Counted from the first letter of the stretch, positions 35,433 through 44,144 are shown. The stretch is DNA of 64,000 nucleotides from Streptomyces sp. NBC_00178 (GCF_036206005.1 NZ_CP108143.1:7035501-7099500); one strand, 5' to 3'. Notes: generated by a model from the letters alone, not told the origin. Made by a program: numbers and translations.

Positions 35433-35700
35433 CGGCGGCCTGCCGCGCCAGGGCTGCCCGGGCCAGGACCTCCAGGTGTGCCGGCGGTACGGCGGTGTGC
35501 CGCTCCAGCAGCAGCCGGCCCCGGGCCAGCAGTTCGTGCTCGGCCTCCCTGGCGAGTTCCGGGGCGTCCGAGCGGCGGAGCAGCCCTCTCACCGAGCCCA
35601 GGGCAGACCCCAGCGTGGTCACCGCCAGATCCGCCAGCCCCGCCACCAGAAGTACCGCCTGCCTGTCGGGTCCCAGGTGTCTTCTCGCGTCCTGTGTCAT
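35422..35700 (-). CDS. small helical protein coupled to the polyprenyl synthase
   Basis: 92 residues, Ala/Leu/Arg-rich and predicted helical, no cysteines and no clear membrane span. GGGGAGA is a good ribosome site for the ATG at 35700. The stop lies inside the start region of the polyprenyl synthase (11-bp overlap), so the pair is translationally coupled. I do not recognise a family; a partner subunit or adaptor is possible. Confidence 0.7.
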   Translation of the reverse strand: MTQDARRHLGPDRQAVLLVAGLADLAVTTLGSALGSVRGLLRRSDAPELAREAEHELLARGRLLLERHTAVPPAHLEVLARAALARQAADGR

Positions 35701-35933
35701 CGCCGTCTCCCCACGACCTGGCCGATGCGGTGCGGCGCCGGTCGTGCGCCGCCCTCACAGGGTCACGCCGGACGGGACGCCCGCGCGGGCGAACTCACCA
35801 TCGAGTGAGCACCTCGCCCGGTCGTGCGGATCGGGGCCGTGGCCCTCCGCCGCTGGTCAAACGTCGCGCCGACGGATTCCGGGTTCGTTCCCACGGCGCG
35901 TGGAAGGGAGACGGATCCGCTCCGGCCGCCGGT

Positions 35934-35947
35934 ACGAACGCGTTCGT
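35934..35947. promoter_or_regulatory. TetR operator 1
   Basis: ACGAACGCGTTCGT, a perfect palindrome, followed by TACG. It lies between the leftward polyprenyl operon and the rightward tetR gene. The 18-bp block ACGAAC-NN-GTTCGTTACG recurs upstream of the FAD monooxygenase at 36790. TACGAT at 35948-35953 could be the tetR -10. Confidence 0.75.
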
Positions 35948-35980
35948 TACGATCGCGGAGTGACTGTGAGAAGAGAGCCG

Positions 35981-36652
35981 ATGAGCCGCCGGGAGCGCCC
36001 TGCCAAGCCCGCCCTGTCCCGCCCCGGCATCGTGGACACCGCCGTACGGATCATGCGTGCCGAGGGGCTGGACAAGGTCACCATGCGCCGGCTCGCGCAG
36101 GAGCTGGACACGGGCCCGGCATCGCTCTACGTCTACGTGTCCAACACCGCCGAACTCCACGCGGCCGTGCTCGACGCGTTGCTGGGCGAGGTCGACCTGG
36201 CCGCCGAGGGGGGCGAGGAGAACTGGCGCGAGCAGCTGATGGCCGTGCTGACCTCCTACACCATGGTGCTGTTCCAGCACCCGCAGCTCGCCCGCTCCGC
36301 GCTCGTGGCCCGGCCCAGCGGCGAGAACTACCTCCGGCTGCTGAACCGCATCCTGGACCTGCTCTCCCGCAGCGGGGCCGCCGTGGAACAGGTCGCGTGG
36401 GGGGTCGACAAGCTGCTCCAGACGGCCACCGCAACCGCCGCCGAGCACTCGGCCAGGAAGGGGGATCCCGCCGCCCAGGAGGACTGGGACGCGCTCACGG
36501 GCGTCCTGCACAGCGTGGACGAAAACACCCACCCGGCTGTGCGGGCCCACATGCCCGCTCTCATCGGCGGAGCCGGTGAGCGGTTGAGGTGGGGTTTCGA
36601 GGTCCTGATCAACGGCATCACCAGCACTCCCGTGCCCCGCGGCGACTCCTGA
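35981..36652 (+). CDS. TetR-family regulator
   Basis: 223 residues from ATG 35981. IVDTAVRIMRAEGLDKVTMRRLAQELDTGPASLYVYVSNTAELHAAVLDALL (about 18-70) is the HTH; the rest resembles the C-terminal domain of TetR/TetX-linked repressors. An in-frame GTG at 35960 is the alternative start and would fit a leaderless mRNA, because TACGAT lies six bases before it. Palindromic ACGAAC operators flank the gene on both sides, so it likely represses itself, the FAD monooxygenase and perhaps the divergent isoprenoid operon. Confidence 0.9.
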   Translation: MSRRERPAKPALSRPGIVDTAVRIMRAEGLDKVTMRRLAQELDTGPASLYVYVSNTAELHAAVLDALLGEVDLAAEGGEENWREQLMAVLTSYTMVLFQHPQLARSALVARPSGENYLRLLNRILDLLSRSGAAVEQVAWGVDKLLQTATATAAEHSARKGDPAAQEDWDALTGVLHSVDENTHPAVRAHMPALIGGAGERLRWGFEVLINGITSTPVPRGDS

Positions 36653-36660
36653 CCGCGCCC

Positions 36661-36690
36661 CCGCGGAGCCCGCCCTGGACGGCTCCGCGG
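36661..36690. terminator. tetR terminator
   Basis: CCGCGGAGCC and GGCTCCGCGG pair perfectly nine bases past the tetR stop, so the downstream monooxygenase has its own promoter. Confidence 0.7.
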
Positions 36691-36782
36691 GGGCCCACCT
36701 CGGTCACCTCGGCCACCGTGGCTCCACCGACCCGGACCGTGTTCCGGAGGCGGGCGGGCCCGGCCGGACATGCGGCGAACTT

Positions 36783-36803
36783 GTTCGTGACGAACATGTT
36801 CGT
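36783..36803. promoter_or_regulatory. TetR operator 2
   Basis: GTTCGTGACGAAC and ACGAACATGTTCGT are overlapping perfect palindromes at 36783-36795 and 36790-36803. With the following TACG they match operator 1 at 16 of 18 positions. It lies about 120 bp before the FAD monooxygenase. Confidence 0.75.
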
Positions 36804-36924
36804 TACGGTGGAGCGGTCCGACCCGGCGCGGGGGAGCGGCGGTGCCGTCCGCGGGGGAAGGGCGAGCGACCCCGCCGCCCGCCCGGTGGCATCGGCGCGC
36901 GGACACCGACAACAGGAGGTCCTG

Positions 36925-38067
36925 ATGAACACCCACGTTCCCCTTGCGATCATCGGTGCGGGCCTGGGCGGGCTGACCGCCGCCCGGGTCCTGCACGCCA
37001 ACGGCATCGAGGCGGCCGTCTTCGACCTGGAGGCGTCGGCCGATGCGCGCACCCAGGGCGGCATGCTCGACATCCACGAGGAGAACGGTCAGAAGGCACT
37101 GCGGGCCGCCGGACTCATCGAGGGCTTCCGCGAGATCATCCACGAGGGCGGCGAGGCGATGCGCGTCCTCGGCCCGGACGGCACCGTCCACATCGACGAG
37201 GGCGGTGAGGAGAGCCGCGGACGGCCCGAGGTGGACCGGGGGGATCTGCGTGAACTGCTGCTGAACTCCCTCCCGGACGGCATGATCCGCTGGGGCCGGA
37301 AGGTGACCGGAACCCGTGCCCTGGGCGGCGCCCGGCACGAGGTGACCTTCGCCGACGGCTCGTCCGTCACCACCGGCCTCCTCATCGGCGCCGACGGCGC
37401 CTGGTCGAAGGTCCGGCCGCTCCTCTCCGACGCCGAGCCCGCCTACGCCGGCATCTCCTTCGTGGAGACCGACCTCCTGGACGCGGATGCGCGCCACGCG
37501 CGCAGCGCCGAGGTCGTCGGCGCCGGATCCTTCTTCTGCCTCGGCGACAGGCGCGCCCTCCTCGCGCACCGGGAGACCGACGGCAGCCTGCACGTATACA
37601 CCGCGCTGCGCGTCGCCGAGGACTGGCTGGACACCGTCGACTTCGGCGACACCGCCGCCGCCAAGGCATCGGTGCTCGCCCGGTTCGAGGGCTGGGACGA
37701 CGGCCTGCGCGCTCTGGTCGCGGACGCCGACGGTGCGCTGACACCGCGGCGCATCCACGCCCTGCCGGTCGGACACCGCTGGGAGCGCGTCCCCGGGGTG
37801 ACCCTGCTCGGTGACGCCGCTCACCTCATGTCCCCGTTCGCGGGGGAGGGCGCCAACCTGGCCATGTACGACGGAGCCGAACTCGGCCTGGCGATCGCCG
37901 CACACCCCGGCGACGTCGAAGCGGCGCTTGCGTCCTACGAGGAGGCGCTCTTCCCGCGCAGTGAGACATCGGCCACGGAATCCGCCACCAGCCTGGAGAC
38001 CATGTTCGGCGACGACGGCCTGGAGCGCATGATCGCGTTCTTCACCGCCGGACCCGGCGGCGAGTAG
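36925..38067 (+). CDS. FAD-dependent monooxygenase (TetX-like)
   Basis: 380 residues. LAIIGAGLGGLTAARVLHANG is the FAD motif, LLIGADGAWSKVR the DG motif and VTLLGDAAHLMSPFAGEGANLAMYDGAEL the GD motif. QGGMLDIHEENGQKALRAAGL is typical of TetX-like flavin monooxygenases, some of which hydroxylate and inactivate tetracyclines; most relatives act on other aromatic or polyketide compounds. CAGGAGG precedes the ATG. The twin ACGAAC palindromes upstream suggest induction when the neighbouring TetR protein binds its ligand. Confidence 0.9.
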   Translation: MNTHVPLAIIGAGLGGLTAARVLHANGIEAAVFDLEASADARTQGGMLDIHEENGQKALRAAGLIEGFREIIHEGGEAMRVLGPDGTVHIDEGGEESRGRPEVDRGDLRELLLNSLPDGMIRWGRKVTGTRALGGARHEVTFADGSSVTTGLLIGADGAWSKVRPLLSDAEPAYAGISFVETDLLDADARHARSAEVVGAGSFFCLGDRRALLAHRETDGSLHVYTALRVAEDWLDTVDFGDTAAAKASVLARFEGWDDGLRALVADADGALTPRRIHALPVGHRWERVPGVTLLGDAAHLMSPFAGEGANLAMYDGAELGLAIAAHPGDVEAALASYEEALFPRSETSATESATSLETMFGDDGLERMIAFFTAGPGGE

Positions 38068-38132
38068 GACCGCCCGCCAGGTCCGCGCAGCTCGTCACGT
38101 CTGCGACGCCGGGTGGAACGCCCCGGCGCCGG

Positions 38133-39413
38133 TCAGCAGGTGGGGACGCCCGGCAGCCATGCCTCGGCCACGTCGATGAATATGTTGGAGACGTATCCGC
38201 CGTAGTCCGGGAGGTAGGACCAGGCGTCGTTGCTGTGGCCGTCGGCCTGGACGAGCTGGCCGTGCACCTGGCACTGGACACGCACCGTCGTGGGGCCGGG
38301 GAGCTGTGCGACCCGGGTCGACGCGCTGGTCGGCTGCTGACGGATGTTCACGTCGGTGCCCCAGGTCGGGAAGGACTTGGTCGGCGCGCCGCCGCCGGTC
38401 CACAGATAGGTGACGGTGACCCAGCCGTTGTTGTTCAGGCCGACGTTGTAGAACGTGCCGTCCGCGAGGTCGATGCCCGCCGGATTGAGCACCCGGCGCC
38501 CGGACCCGTCCAGCCCGCCGTTGTACCCGCTCTGGTAGGCGGCCTGCGCCTCGGGCCTCCCCTGCGGCAGGTCCTTGAACGTCTCGCGGACCGAGGACGG
38601 GTTCCAGTAGTCGTCGCGGGTGTTCCACGGCCCGACGTCCCACACCGGAGCGGTTTCGCAGCGGACGGGTCCGCACACGCGGACCGAGTACTGGCCGCTG
38701 CCCTTCGGGGAGAGGCCCCGCCGGGAGGGAAGCGCCACGAAGTGGTCGTTGGCGACGATCACGTGCCCGTTGGCCGTGGTGCCGCCGACCAGCCCTTCCC
38801 GTGTCGCGTAGACGCTGGTCGTGAAGGCCTCGGCCGCCGCGGCTTCCTGGGGCGCGTCACCGAGTGCGGCGGTCAGGTCCAGGGCCCGGACGGCCGGCGC
38901 GGTGCCGTCCGGCGCGGAGACCAGGGTGATCCGCGCCTGTACACGGGTGACCGCCCGCGGCAGCCGGGCCGGGGTGCCGTCGCCTGCCTCGCGCCACTCG
39001 GTCCACCTGCCCAGCCCGTCCCGCCCCCGCACGTCGACGGCGACCTGGGCTCCGTGGGGGACGCCGGCGTCGAGGTCGGCGGTGATCAGGTTCACCGCGC
39101 GTCCCAGATCCCGCACGGGGGACAGGACCGTGCCCTGCCCGCGGGCGGAGCGGGAGGATGCCGGTCGCAGGCCGGCGTCCCGAAGGTGCAGCGCACCGCC
39201 GGTGCGGCTGATGTTGCTCTCGCCCCCGGTGGGTGCGGACAGGTCGGCCCGCCAGCGGACGGCCCCGAGCGGAGCGTCGGCCGCGGCCGCGTCACGGGCG
39301 GCGGCGGGGTCGGCGGTGAGGGTGAGCGCGACGACGGCCAGCACGGAGACCGCGATGGCCGGCCCGCGGCGGGCGGTTTGGGCGGGGGAGTTCGATCTCT
39401 GGGTGCGTCGCAC
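38133..39413 (-). CDS. exported protein with C-terminal SH3-like, Cys-ended module
   Basis: 426 residues. A Sec signal covers about residues 15-40. The centre (about 60-300) is beta-rich and unrecognised. About 110 C-terminal residues share a module with the two neighbouring genes: TWGTDVNIRQQPTSASTRVAQLPGPTTVRVQC, WSYLPDYGGYVSNIFIDV and a final LPGVPTC. This is an SH3b-type cell-wall-binding fold. The GTG at 39413 has AGGAGA before it. Starts 45 bp from the stop of the beta-lactamase-like gene on the same strand, so the two form an operon. Catalytic role unknown. Confidence 0.85.
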   Translation of the reverse strand: MRRTQRSNSPAQTARRGPAIAVSVLAVVALTLTADPAAARDAAAADAPLGAVRWRADLSAPTGGESNISRTGGALHLRDAGLRPASSRSARGQGTVLSPVRDLGRAVNLITADLDAGVPHGAQVAVDVRGRDGLGRWTEWREAGDGTPARLPRAVTRVQARITLVSAPDGTAPAVRALDLTAALGDAPQEAAAAEAFTTSVYATREGLVGGTTANGHVIVANDHFVALPSRRGLSPKGSGQYSVRVCGPVRCETAPVWDVGPWNTRDDYWNPSSVRETFKDLPQGRPEAQAAYQSGYNGGLDGSGRRVLNPAGIDLADGTFYNVGLNNNGWVTVTYLWTGGGAPTKSFPTWGTDVNIRQQPTSASTRVAQLPGPTTVRVQCQVHGQLVQADGHSNDAWSYLPDYGGYVSNIFIDVAEAWLPGVPTC

Positions 39414-39457
39414 GGAAGGTCTCCTGGTCGGTGGGGGGAGGGGGGAACTACGGGCAA

Positions 39458-40828
39458 CTACGGGCAACGGGCCACGTTCGGGAGCGTGTTGCCGGGGGAT
39501 TCGACGTAGATGTTCGTGATCCAGCCGCCGTACTGCGGCAGAAAGGCCCACCAGTCGTTGGTGTACGGCGGGACGGACACGAGGCCGCCCTGCTGCTGGC
39601 ACCGCACGAGGACGTCCACTCCGGCGGGCAGGGTCGTGAGGGCGGCGGACGCGGTGGTGGGAGCGGAACGCACACGGACACCGCTTCCCCAGGTGGTGAA
39701 CCGGGTGCCGGCGGGGCGTACGGCTCCGGGGACGTTCAGGGAGCCGGCGAGCGCAGTGACCTTGCTGTACGCGCTCCCGTACGGCGTGCCGTCGGGATGG
39801 AGGGTGAGGACGGCGACGATCGTCCGGTCGTCGGGTCCCACGGTCCCTGTCGTGTGCAGCGCCTCGGACGTCAGGTCGAGCGAGGGCGCGGCGGCAGGGG
39901 CAGGGGCAGGCGCGGAGGGTCCGACGGCTCCGGTGGGAGCCTCCGGTCCGCCCGAGCCTGAGCCCGAGCCGGAAGCCGTGCCCTTGTCCGCCGACGCGTG
40001 CGCGTCGACGGCCGCACCGGACGCAGGACCGTACCCTACGGCCGGGGCCGGCGCCGGGGTGCAACCGCCCGAAGTGAAGCCCGACCAGCCCTGCTTGACC
40101 GCGCCCGGCGCCTCGAAGGCGGAAGGCAGACCGAAGCCCTGGTCGAAGCCGTCCGTCGCGCAGCGGGTGGACCGGTGCAGTGCCCCGAGGACGAGTTCCC
40201 GTACGGGCGCCGGGGCGGTGTCGAGGAGGTAGCGGTACACGCGGACCGTGTCCGCGGCGGTCGTCGCCGTGTAGCCCCAGTAGCCGGGGTAGGCCGCCGG
40301 CGGCGGGACGGTGCCGGTGAGTGCCAGCCGGGGCACCATGCGGGCGATCACCGCGCTGCCGCCGCCGGTGGACCAGTAGTGGCTCGCGGCGGCGTCGTCA
40401 CTGCTGCTCAGCATCACGGCGAGACGGTCCCGGTCCGCCTGGGGAGGGTCGTAGGCAGGGCCCCGGTTCCACAGGTAGTCCAGCGCCAGCAGCAGCTTGA
40501 CCACCGACGCGGAGCGGAAGGCCCGGTCCGGATTGTGCGACTCGGTGAACCGTCCGGTGAGCCGGTCGAACACGGCCACACCCGCGACGACGTCCGCCGG
40601 AATGGTCACGCCCGTCCCGGCGCCGGGGCGGAGCGCGTGCCGCCCTGAACTGCCGGGATCCGTCACCTCCGACAGGCGTGACGCGAGGTGGGTGTCGCCG
40701 GCGGCGGACGACGGCGGTCCAGAGGGCGCGGCCGTCGCGTGCCCGGTGCACGCGACGATCAGCAGGCCGAGGGTCGTGAGAGCGGCAGCGAGAAGCGAGA
40801 GGCGGCGAGTCGGCTGTGGGGGCGGCAT
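39458..40828 (-). CDS. lipoprotein: class A beta-lactamase-like serine hydrolase with SH3-like module
   Basis: 456 residues. The lipobox LLIVAC places Cys27 as the anchor. The hydrolase domain has SASVVK with Ser108 and Lys111 (SxxK), SDD at 143-145 in place of SDN, and VKQGWSG in place of KTG. It may act on peptidoglycan or beta-lactams, but the altered motifs leave activity open. A Gly/Ser/Ala/Pro linker (about 270-320) leads to a second segment and then the shared SH3-like end: TWGSGVRVRSAPTTASAALTTLPAGVDVLVRCQ, NDWWAFLPQYGGWITNIYVE, ending NVARCP. The ATG at 40828 is preferred because AAGGAG lies between it and an upstream GTG. Confidence 0.87.
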   Translation of the reverse strand: MPPPQPTRRLSLLAAALTTLGLLIVACTGHATAAPSGPPSSAAGDTHLASRLSEVTDPGSSGRHALRPGAGTGVTIPADVVAGVAVFDRLTGRFTESHNPDRAFRSASVVKLLLALDYLWNRGPAYDPPQADRDRLAVMLSSSDDAAASHYWSTGGGSAVIARMVPRLALTGTVPPPAAYPGYWGYTATTAADTVRVYRYLLDTAPAPVRELVLGALHRSTRCATDGFDQGFGLPSAFEAPGAVKQGWSGFTSGGCTPAPAPAVGYGPASGAAVDAHASADKGTASGSGSGSGGPEAPTGAVGPSAPAPAPAAAPSLDLTSEALHTTGTVGPDDRTIVAVLTLHPDGTPYGSAYSKVTALAGSLNVPGAVRPAGTRFTTWGSGVRVRSAPTTASAALTTLPAGVDVLVRCQQQGGLVSVPPYTNDWWAFLPQYGGWITNIYVESPGNTLPNVARCP

Positions 40829-41055
40829 GGGAGTGGGGGCTCCTTGAGGCACGGGCGCACCGGGGCGGCGGCCCGGCGGCGCTGTGGCAGGTGGCCGCCA
40901 CGGTGGTGCGACCCGCCCGGTGGCGCAAGCAATTCGTTCCTGGTCGAAGAAGACCGTCCCGTGCTTGTCAGCGAAGCGGGCCGCCGTTACGTTCCCGACG
41001 TCTCACCGCGCCTTCACCCGGATCCGGTCCGGGCCCTTCCCCCCTAGGAGCATTC

Positions 41056-41856
41056 GTGAGGTTCATCAGACGTCTTCCGGCTCTGCTCGCCGCGGCCGTC
41101 CTGGCGATGGCCGGGATGTCGGCCGTTCCGGCCCAGGCCGCCGGGTCGGGCGTGACGGCCGCGCCCGTCTTCAAGGCGCCCTTCCCGTGCGGCCAGCGCT
41201 GGACGTACAGCCACCACTCGGCCGAGGTGCGCCGGGCGCTGGACTTCGTGCGCTCCGACGGCGGCGCCACCGCCGGCACACCGGTGCTGGCCTCGGCCGC
41301 CGGGACCGCCACTCGGTACTCACAGCCGAGTGGAGCCGGGAACTACATAGCCATCAACCACGGCGGCGGCTGGACGACCTACTACTTCCACCTCTCCGCG
41401 TACTCCGTACCGAGCGGCGCGTCCGTCGCCCAGGGGCAGCAGATCGGCGTCACGGGCAGCACGGGCAACTCCTCGGGGGCGCACATCCACTACGAGCAGC
41501 TGCTGAACGGCGTGGGCCAGAACATCGTCATCAACGGTGCGGGCCTGTCCTACCCCGGCAGTTACAACCAGGCGTACCTGACCAGCGACAACGGCTGCGG
41601 TGGCAGCGGCTATCCGTTCAACACCTGGGGCAGCGGGGTCAACGTCCGGGCCGACGCCCGTGTGAGTGCTCCGGTCGTCACCACCCTCGCCGGACCCACC
41701 GCCGTGCGGGTCCTGTGCCAGAAGCAGGGTGACACCGTCAACGCCGAGGGGTACAGCAACAACTGGTGGAGCAAACTGCGTGACCAGAACGGTTTCATCA
41801 GCAACATCTACATCGACCACCCGGCCGCGCAACTGCCCGGCGTGCCGCTCTGCTGA
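41056..41856 (+). CDS. secreted M23-type peptidase with SH3-like, Cys-ended module
   Basis: 266 residues. Signal peptide ends near AQA28. Residues ~40-170 form an M23 (LytM-like) zinc peptidase: His54 and Asp63 (HSAEVRRALDF), YFHLS (His112) and HIH at 143-145. It should cut peptidoglycan cross-bridges. The C-terminus repeats the neighbours' module: TWGSGVNVRADARVSAPVVTTLAGPTAVRVLCQ, NNWWSKLRDQNGFISNIYIDH and LPGVPLC. GTG start with TAGGAG. It is divergent from the beta-lactamase-like gene across about 230 bp, so all three may be controlled together. Confidence 0.92.
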   Translation: MRFIRRLPALLAAAVLAMAGMSAVPAQAAGSGVTAAPVFKAPFPCGQRWTYSHHSAEVRRALDFVRSDGGATAGTPVLASAAGTATRYSQPSGAGNYIAINHGGGWTTYYFHLSAYSVPSGASVAQGQQIGVTGSTGNSSGAHIHYEQLLNGVGQNIVINGAGLSYPGSYNQAYLTSDNGCGGSGYPFNTWGSGVNVRADARVSAPVVTTLAGPTAVRVLCQKQGDTVNAEGYSNNWWSKLRDQNGFISNIYIDHPAAQLPGVPLC

Positions 41857-41875
41857 CTCCGCACGATGAACGGAC

Positions 41876-41907
41876 GCGGCCCGGCCGGGGGTTTCCGGCC
41901 GGGCCGC
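41876..41907. terminator. terminator of the M23 gene
   Basis: GCGGCCCGGCCGG pairs perfectly with its complement around GGGTTT, 19 bp past the stop. Confidence 0.85.
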
Positions 41908-41951
41908 CCTCGCATTCCGGCCGAACCCGTGGGGCGCCGACCCAGAATCCT

Positions 41952-41970
41952 GACATGCATGCGTCATGTC
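41952..41970. promoter_or_regulatory. GACATG-N7-CATGTC inverted repeat
   Basis: Perfect six-base arms about 70 bp upstream of the ArsR-type gene; it may be its own operator. TAGAGT at 41981-41986 is a possible -10. Confidence 0.35.
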
Positions 41971-42036
41971 GGTGATGCGCGTAGAGTGCCGGATGGGCAG
42001 GCGCCGGTGAGCGTCTGTGACCACCGGGGGTGCGCA

Positions 42037-43035
42037 GTGCTGCGGGTGGAGTTCACGAGCCGGGAACTGACCGGCCTGCGCGTCGCGTCCCGCGTGGACC
42101 CCTTGTGGGAGACCGCGTTGAGCCTCCACCTCCTCCAGGACCGGCAGGCGCCCCTCACGTTCGGAGCCTGGCGCCGCGAGGTGGGGGCGGCCCTGCGGAT
42201 GGCCGGTCTCGTGTCCGTGACCCGCGCGCTGACACGGCTGTGCCCGGACGGCTCCTACTTCCCCGACTTCCTGACACCCGGCCGCGGGGACACCGATCTC
42301 GACACCGGCCTCGACCGGCTGCTGTCCACGCCCCGGCGCAGGCTGCGCGCCGAACTCACCCGGCTGCACGCCCATTCCGGCCGCCCGGTCCCCGCCGACG
42401 TACGACCGCTCGCCGACGGGTGCCCGGAGGCGCTGCGGCGCCTCGGGTCGGCCCTGCGCGCCTATCACCGGGTCGCCGTCGAGCCCTATCTGCCCGCCAT
42501 CGGCGCGCAGGCCGCGGCGGACCGGACCGTACGCGCCCAGGCCGTCCTCGCCCACGGGGCCGAAGGACTCCTCACCGGATACGACCAACTGCCCGGATGG
42601 CACTACCGCGACCGGCTGCTGCGCGCCCCTTACCCGGTGAACCGCGAACTCTCGCTGCACGGAAGGTCGTTGACGCTCGTCCCGGCCTTCTTCTGCGTAC
42701 GCGCCCCGCTCGCACTCGTCGACGAGGAGCTGCCCCCGGTCCTCGTCCACCCGCTCTCGCCCGCACCCGGCTGGTTCGAACGCCGACGGGACGGCTCGGA
42801 CGCCCCGGTGGCGCAGCTGATCGGTGCCTCGCGGGCCGAGCTCCTGCGCATGCTGGACCGTCCGATGACGACGATGGACATCGCCGCGGCCCTGCGGCTC
42901 GCACCGTCCACGGCCAGCCGGCACGCCACCGTGCTCCGCGAGGCGGGGCTCCTGCTCTCGCAACGCCAGGGCGTGCGCGTGCTGCACCACAGGACCCGGC
43001 TCGGGCGAGCCGTCCTGGACGGATCCCTGCGGTGA
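42037..43035 (+). CDS. ArsR-type winged-helix regulator
   Basis: 332 residues. The C-terminal 70 hold the HTH (SRAELLRMLDRPMTTMDIAAALRLAPSTASRHATVLREAGLLLSQRQG), preceded by a ~250-residue domain that starts VLRVEFTSRELTGLRVASRVDPLWE, the layout of a common Streptomyces regulator family. The GTG at 42037 is chosen since homologous proteins start at this LR-F sequence; a GTG ten codons upstream is possible. Ligand and targets are unknown; neighbours are unrelated. Confidence 0.85.
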   Translation: MLRVEFTSRELTGLRVASRVDPLWETALSLHLLQDRQAPLTFGAWRREVGAALRMAGLVSVTRALTRLCPDGSYFPDFLTPGRGDTDLDTGLDRLLSTPRRRLRAELTRLHAHSGRPVPADVRPLADGCPEALRRLGSALRAYHRVAVEPYLPAIGAQAAADRTVRAQAVLAHGAEGLLTGYDQLPGWHYRDRLLRAPYPVNRELSLHGRSLTLVPAFFCVRAPLALVDEELPPVLVHPLSPAPGWFERRRDGSDAPVAQLIGASRAELLRMLDRPMTTMDIAAALRLAPSTASRHATVLREAGLLLSQRQGVRVLHHRTRLGRAVLDGSLR

Positions 43036-43037
43036 GC

Positions 43038-43069
43038 GCCCGGCACCGGGGGCCCGTCCGGTGCCGGGC
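43038..43069. terminator. bidirectional terminator
   Basis: GCCCGGCACCGG and CCGGTGCCGGGC pair perfectly between the convergent ArsR-type and MDR genes. Confidence 0.8.
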
Positions 43070-43109
43070 GGTCGCCCCCGGTGGGGATGCGCTCAGCCGC
43101 GTCGCCTGC

Positions 43110-44144
43110 TCAGAAACCGGTGAGCGTGATCTTGCCGATCGCCTTTCCGGATTCGAGGACACCGTGGGCCTCCCGCAGGTGAGCGGCGTTGATGGTCCCC
43201 AGATCGGTCGTGGCCGTGGTGGTGAGGATGCCCGCGTCCACGAGCCGGGCGACCTGCGTGAGGATGTGGTGCTGTGTGACCTGGTCCCCGGTCCGGTACA
43301 GCGAGCGGGTGAACATCAGCTCCCAGTGGAAGGAGATGCTCTTCGACTTCAGCGCACCGATCTCCACGGCGCCGAAGTCGTCGATCGCGACGATCCGGCC
43401 GTGCGGGTTCAGCATCTCGGCGTAGGCGGCGAGGTTGCGGTCGGTGCCGGCCGTGCTGAAGACGTAGTCGACCCCCCCCGGGACCACCTCCGCCACCTGG
43501 CCGGGCAGCGGCCGGTGGTGGTCGACCACGTGGTCGACGCCCATCCGGCGGGCGAACTCGGCGCTCTCGGGACGCGAGGCGGTGCCGACGACCGTCAGGC
43601 TGGTGAGGGCCCGCGCCAGCTGCGCGACCATGGCGCCGACTCCGCCCGCCGCCGCGGTCACCAGGAGCGCGCCGTGCTGCTCCATGGCCCCCACGCGCAG
43701 GCCCAAGCGCTCGAACAGACCCTCCCAGGCGGTGAGCGAGGTCAGCGGCAGTGCCGCCGCCTCCGCGAAGGACAGGGTGGCGGGCTTGCGGCCCACGATC
43801 CGCTCGTCGACCGCCTGGTACTGGGCGTTCGAGCCGGGACGGTCGACCGCGCCCGCGTAGAACACGTCGTCGCCGACCCGGAAGCGCTCCACCGCCTCGC
43901 CCACCGCCACCACGGTGCCCGCCGCGTCCCAGCCCAGGATCTTTGCTTCCCCTCCGGGATCGTTGTTCTGCCGCACCTTGTAGTCCACCGGGTTGACCGC
44001 GACCGCCTCGACCTCGACCAGGAGGTCGTGCGGGCCGGGGCGCGGTACCGGCAGCTCGGCGTCCAGGAGGCTCTCGTGGTCCTGGACGGGCAGGCTCTTG
44101 CGGTACACGACCGCGCGCATCGTCGTGCCTTCTGCTGCGCTCAT
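43110..44144 (-). CDS. zinc-type alcohol dehydrogenase-like MDR oxidoreductase
   Basis: 344 residues. AVNPVDYKVRQ, ILGWDAAGTVVAVGEAVERFRVGDDV and LLVTAAAGGVGAMVAQLA are the marks of the MDR subfamily named zinc-binding alcohol dehydrogenase, although zinc ligands are not evident; many are quinone or enone reductases. Two starts are possible: ATG 44144 (AAGGAG ten bases away) or ATG 44120. It is divergent from an HxlR-type gene with a near-perfect palindrome between, a layout known for redox-sensing HxlR/QorR-type control of quinone oxidoreductases. Confidence 0.9.
   Translation of the reverse strand: MSAAEGTTMRAVVYRKSLPVQDHESLLDAELPVPRPGPHDLLVEVEAVAVNPVDYKVRQNNDPGGEAKILGWDAAGTVVAVGEAVERFRVGDDVFYAGAVDRPGSNAQYQAVDERIVGRKPATLSFAEAAALPLTSLTAWEGLFERLGLRVGAMEQHGALLVTAAAGGVGAMVAQLARALTSLTVVGTASRPESAEFARRMGVDHVVDHHRPLPGQVAEVVPGGVDYVFSTAGTDRNLAAYAEMLNPHGRIVAIDDFGAVEIGALKSKSISFHWELMFTRSLYRTGDQVTQHHILTQVARLVDAGILTTTATTDLGTINAAHLREAHGVLESGKAIGKITLTGF

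Noticed and set aside
39414..40064. Extension of the first SH3-module protein into the neighbouring gene
   Set aside because: The GTG at 39413 has AGGAGA and is followed by a proper signal peptide; the extension lies inside another gene's frame.
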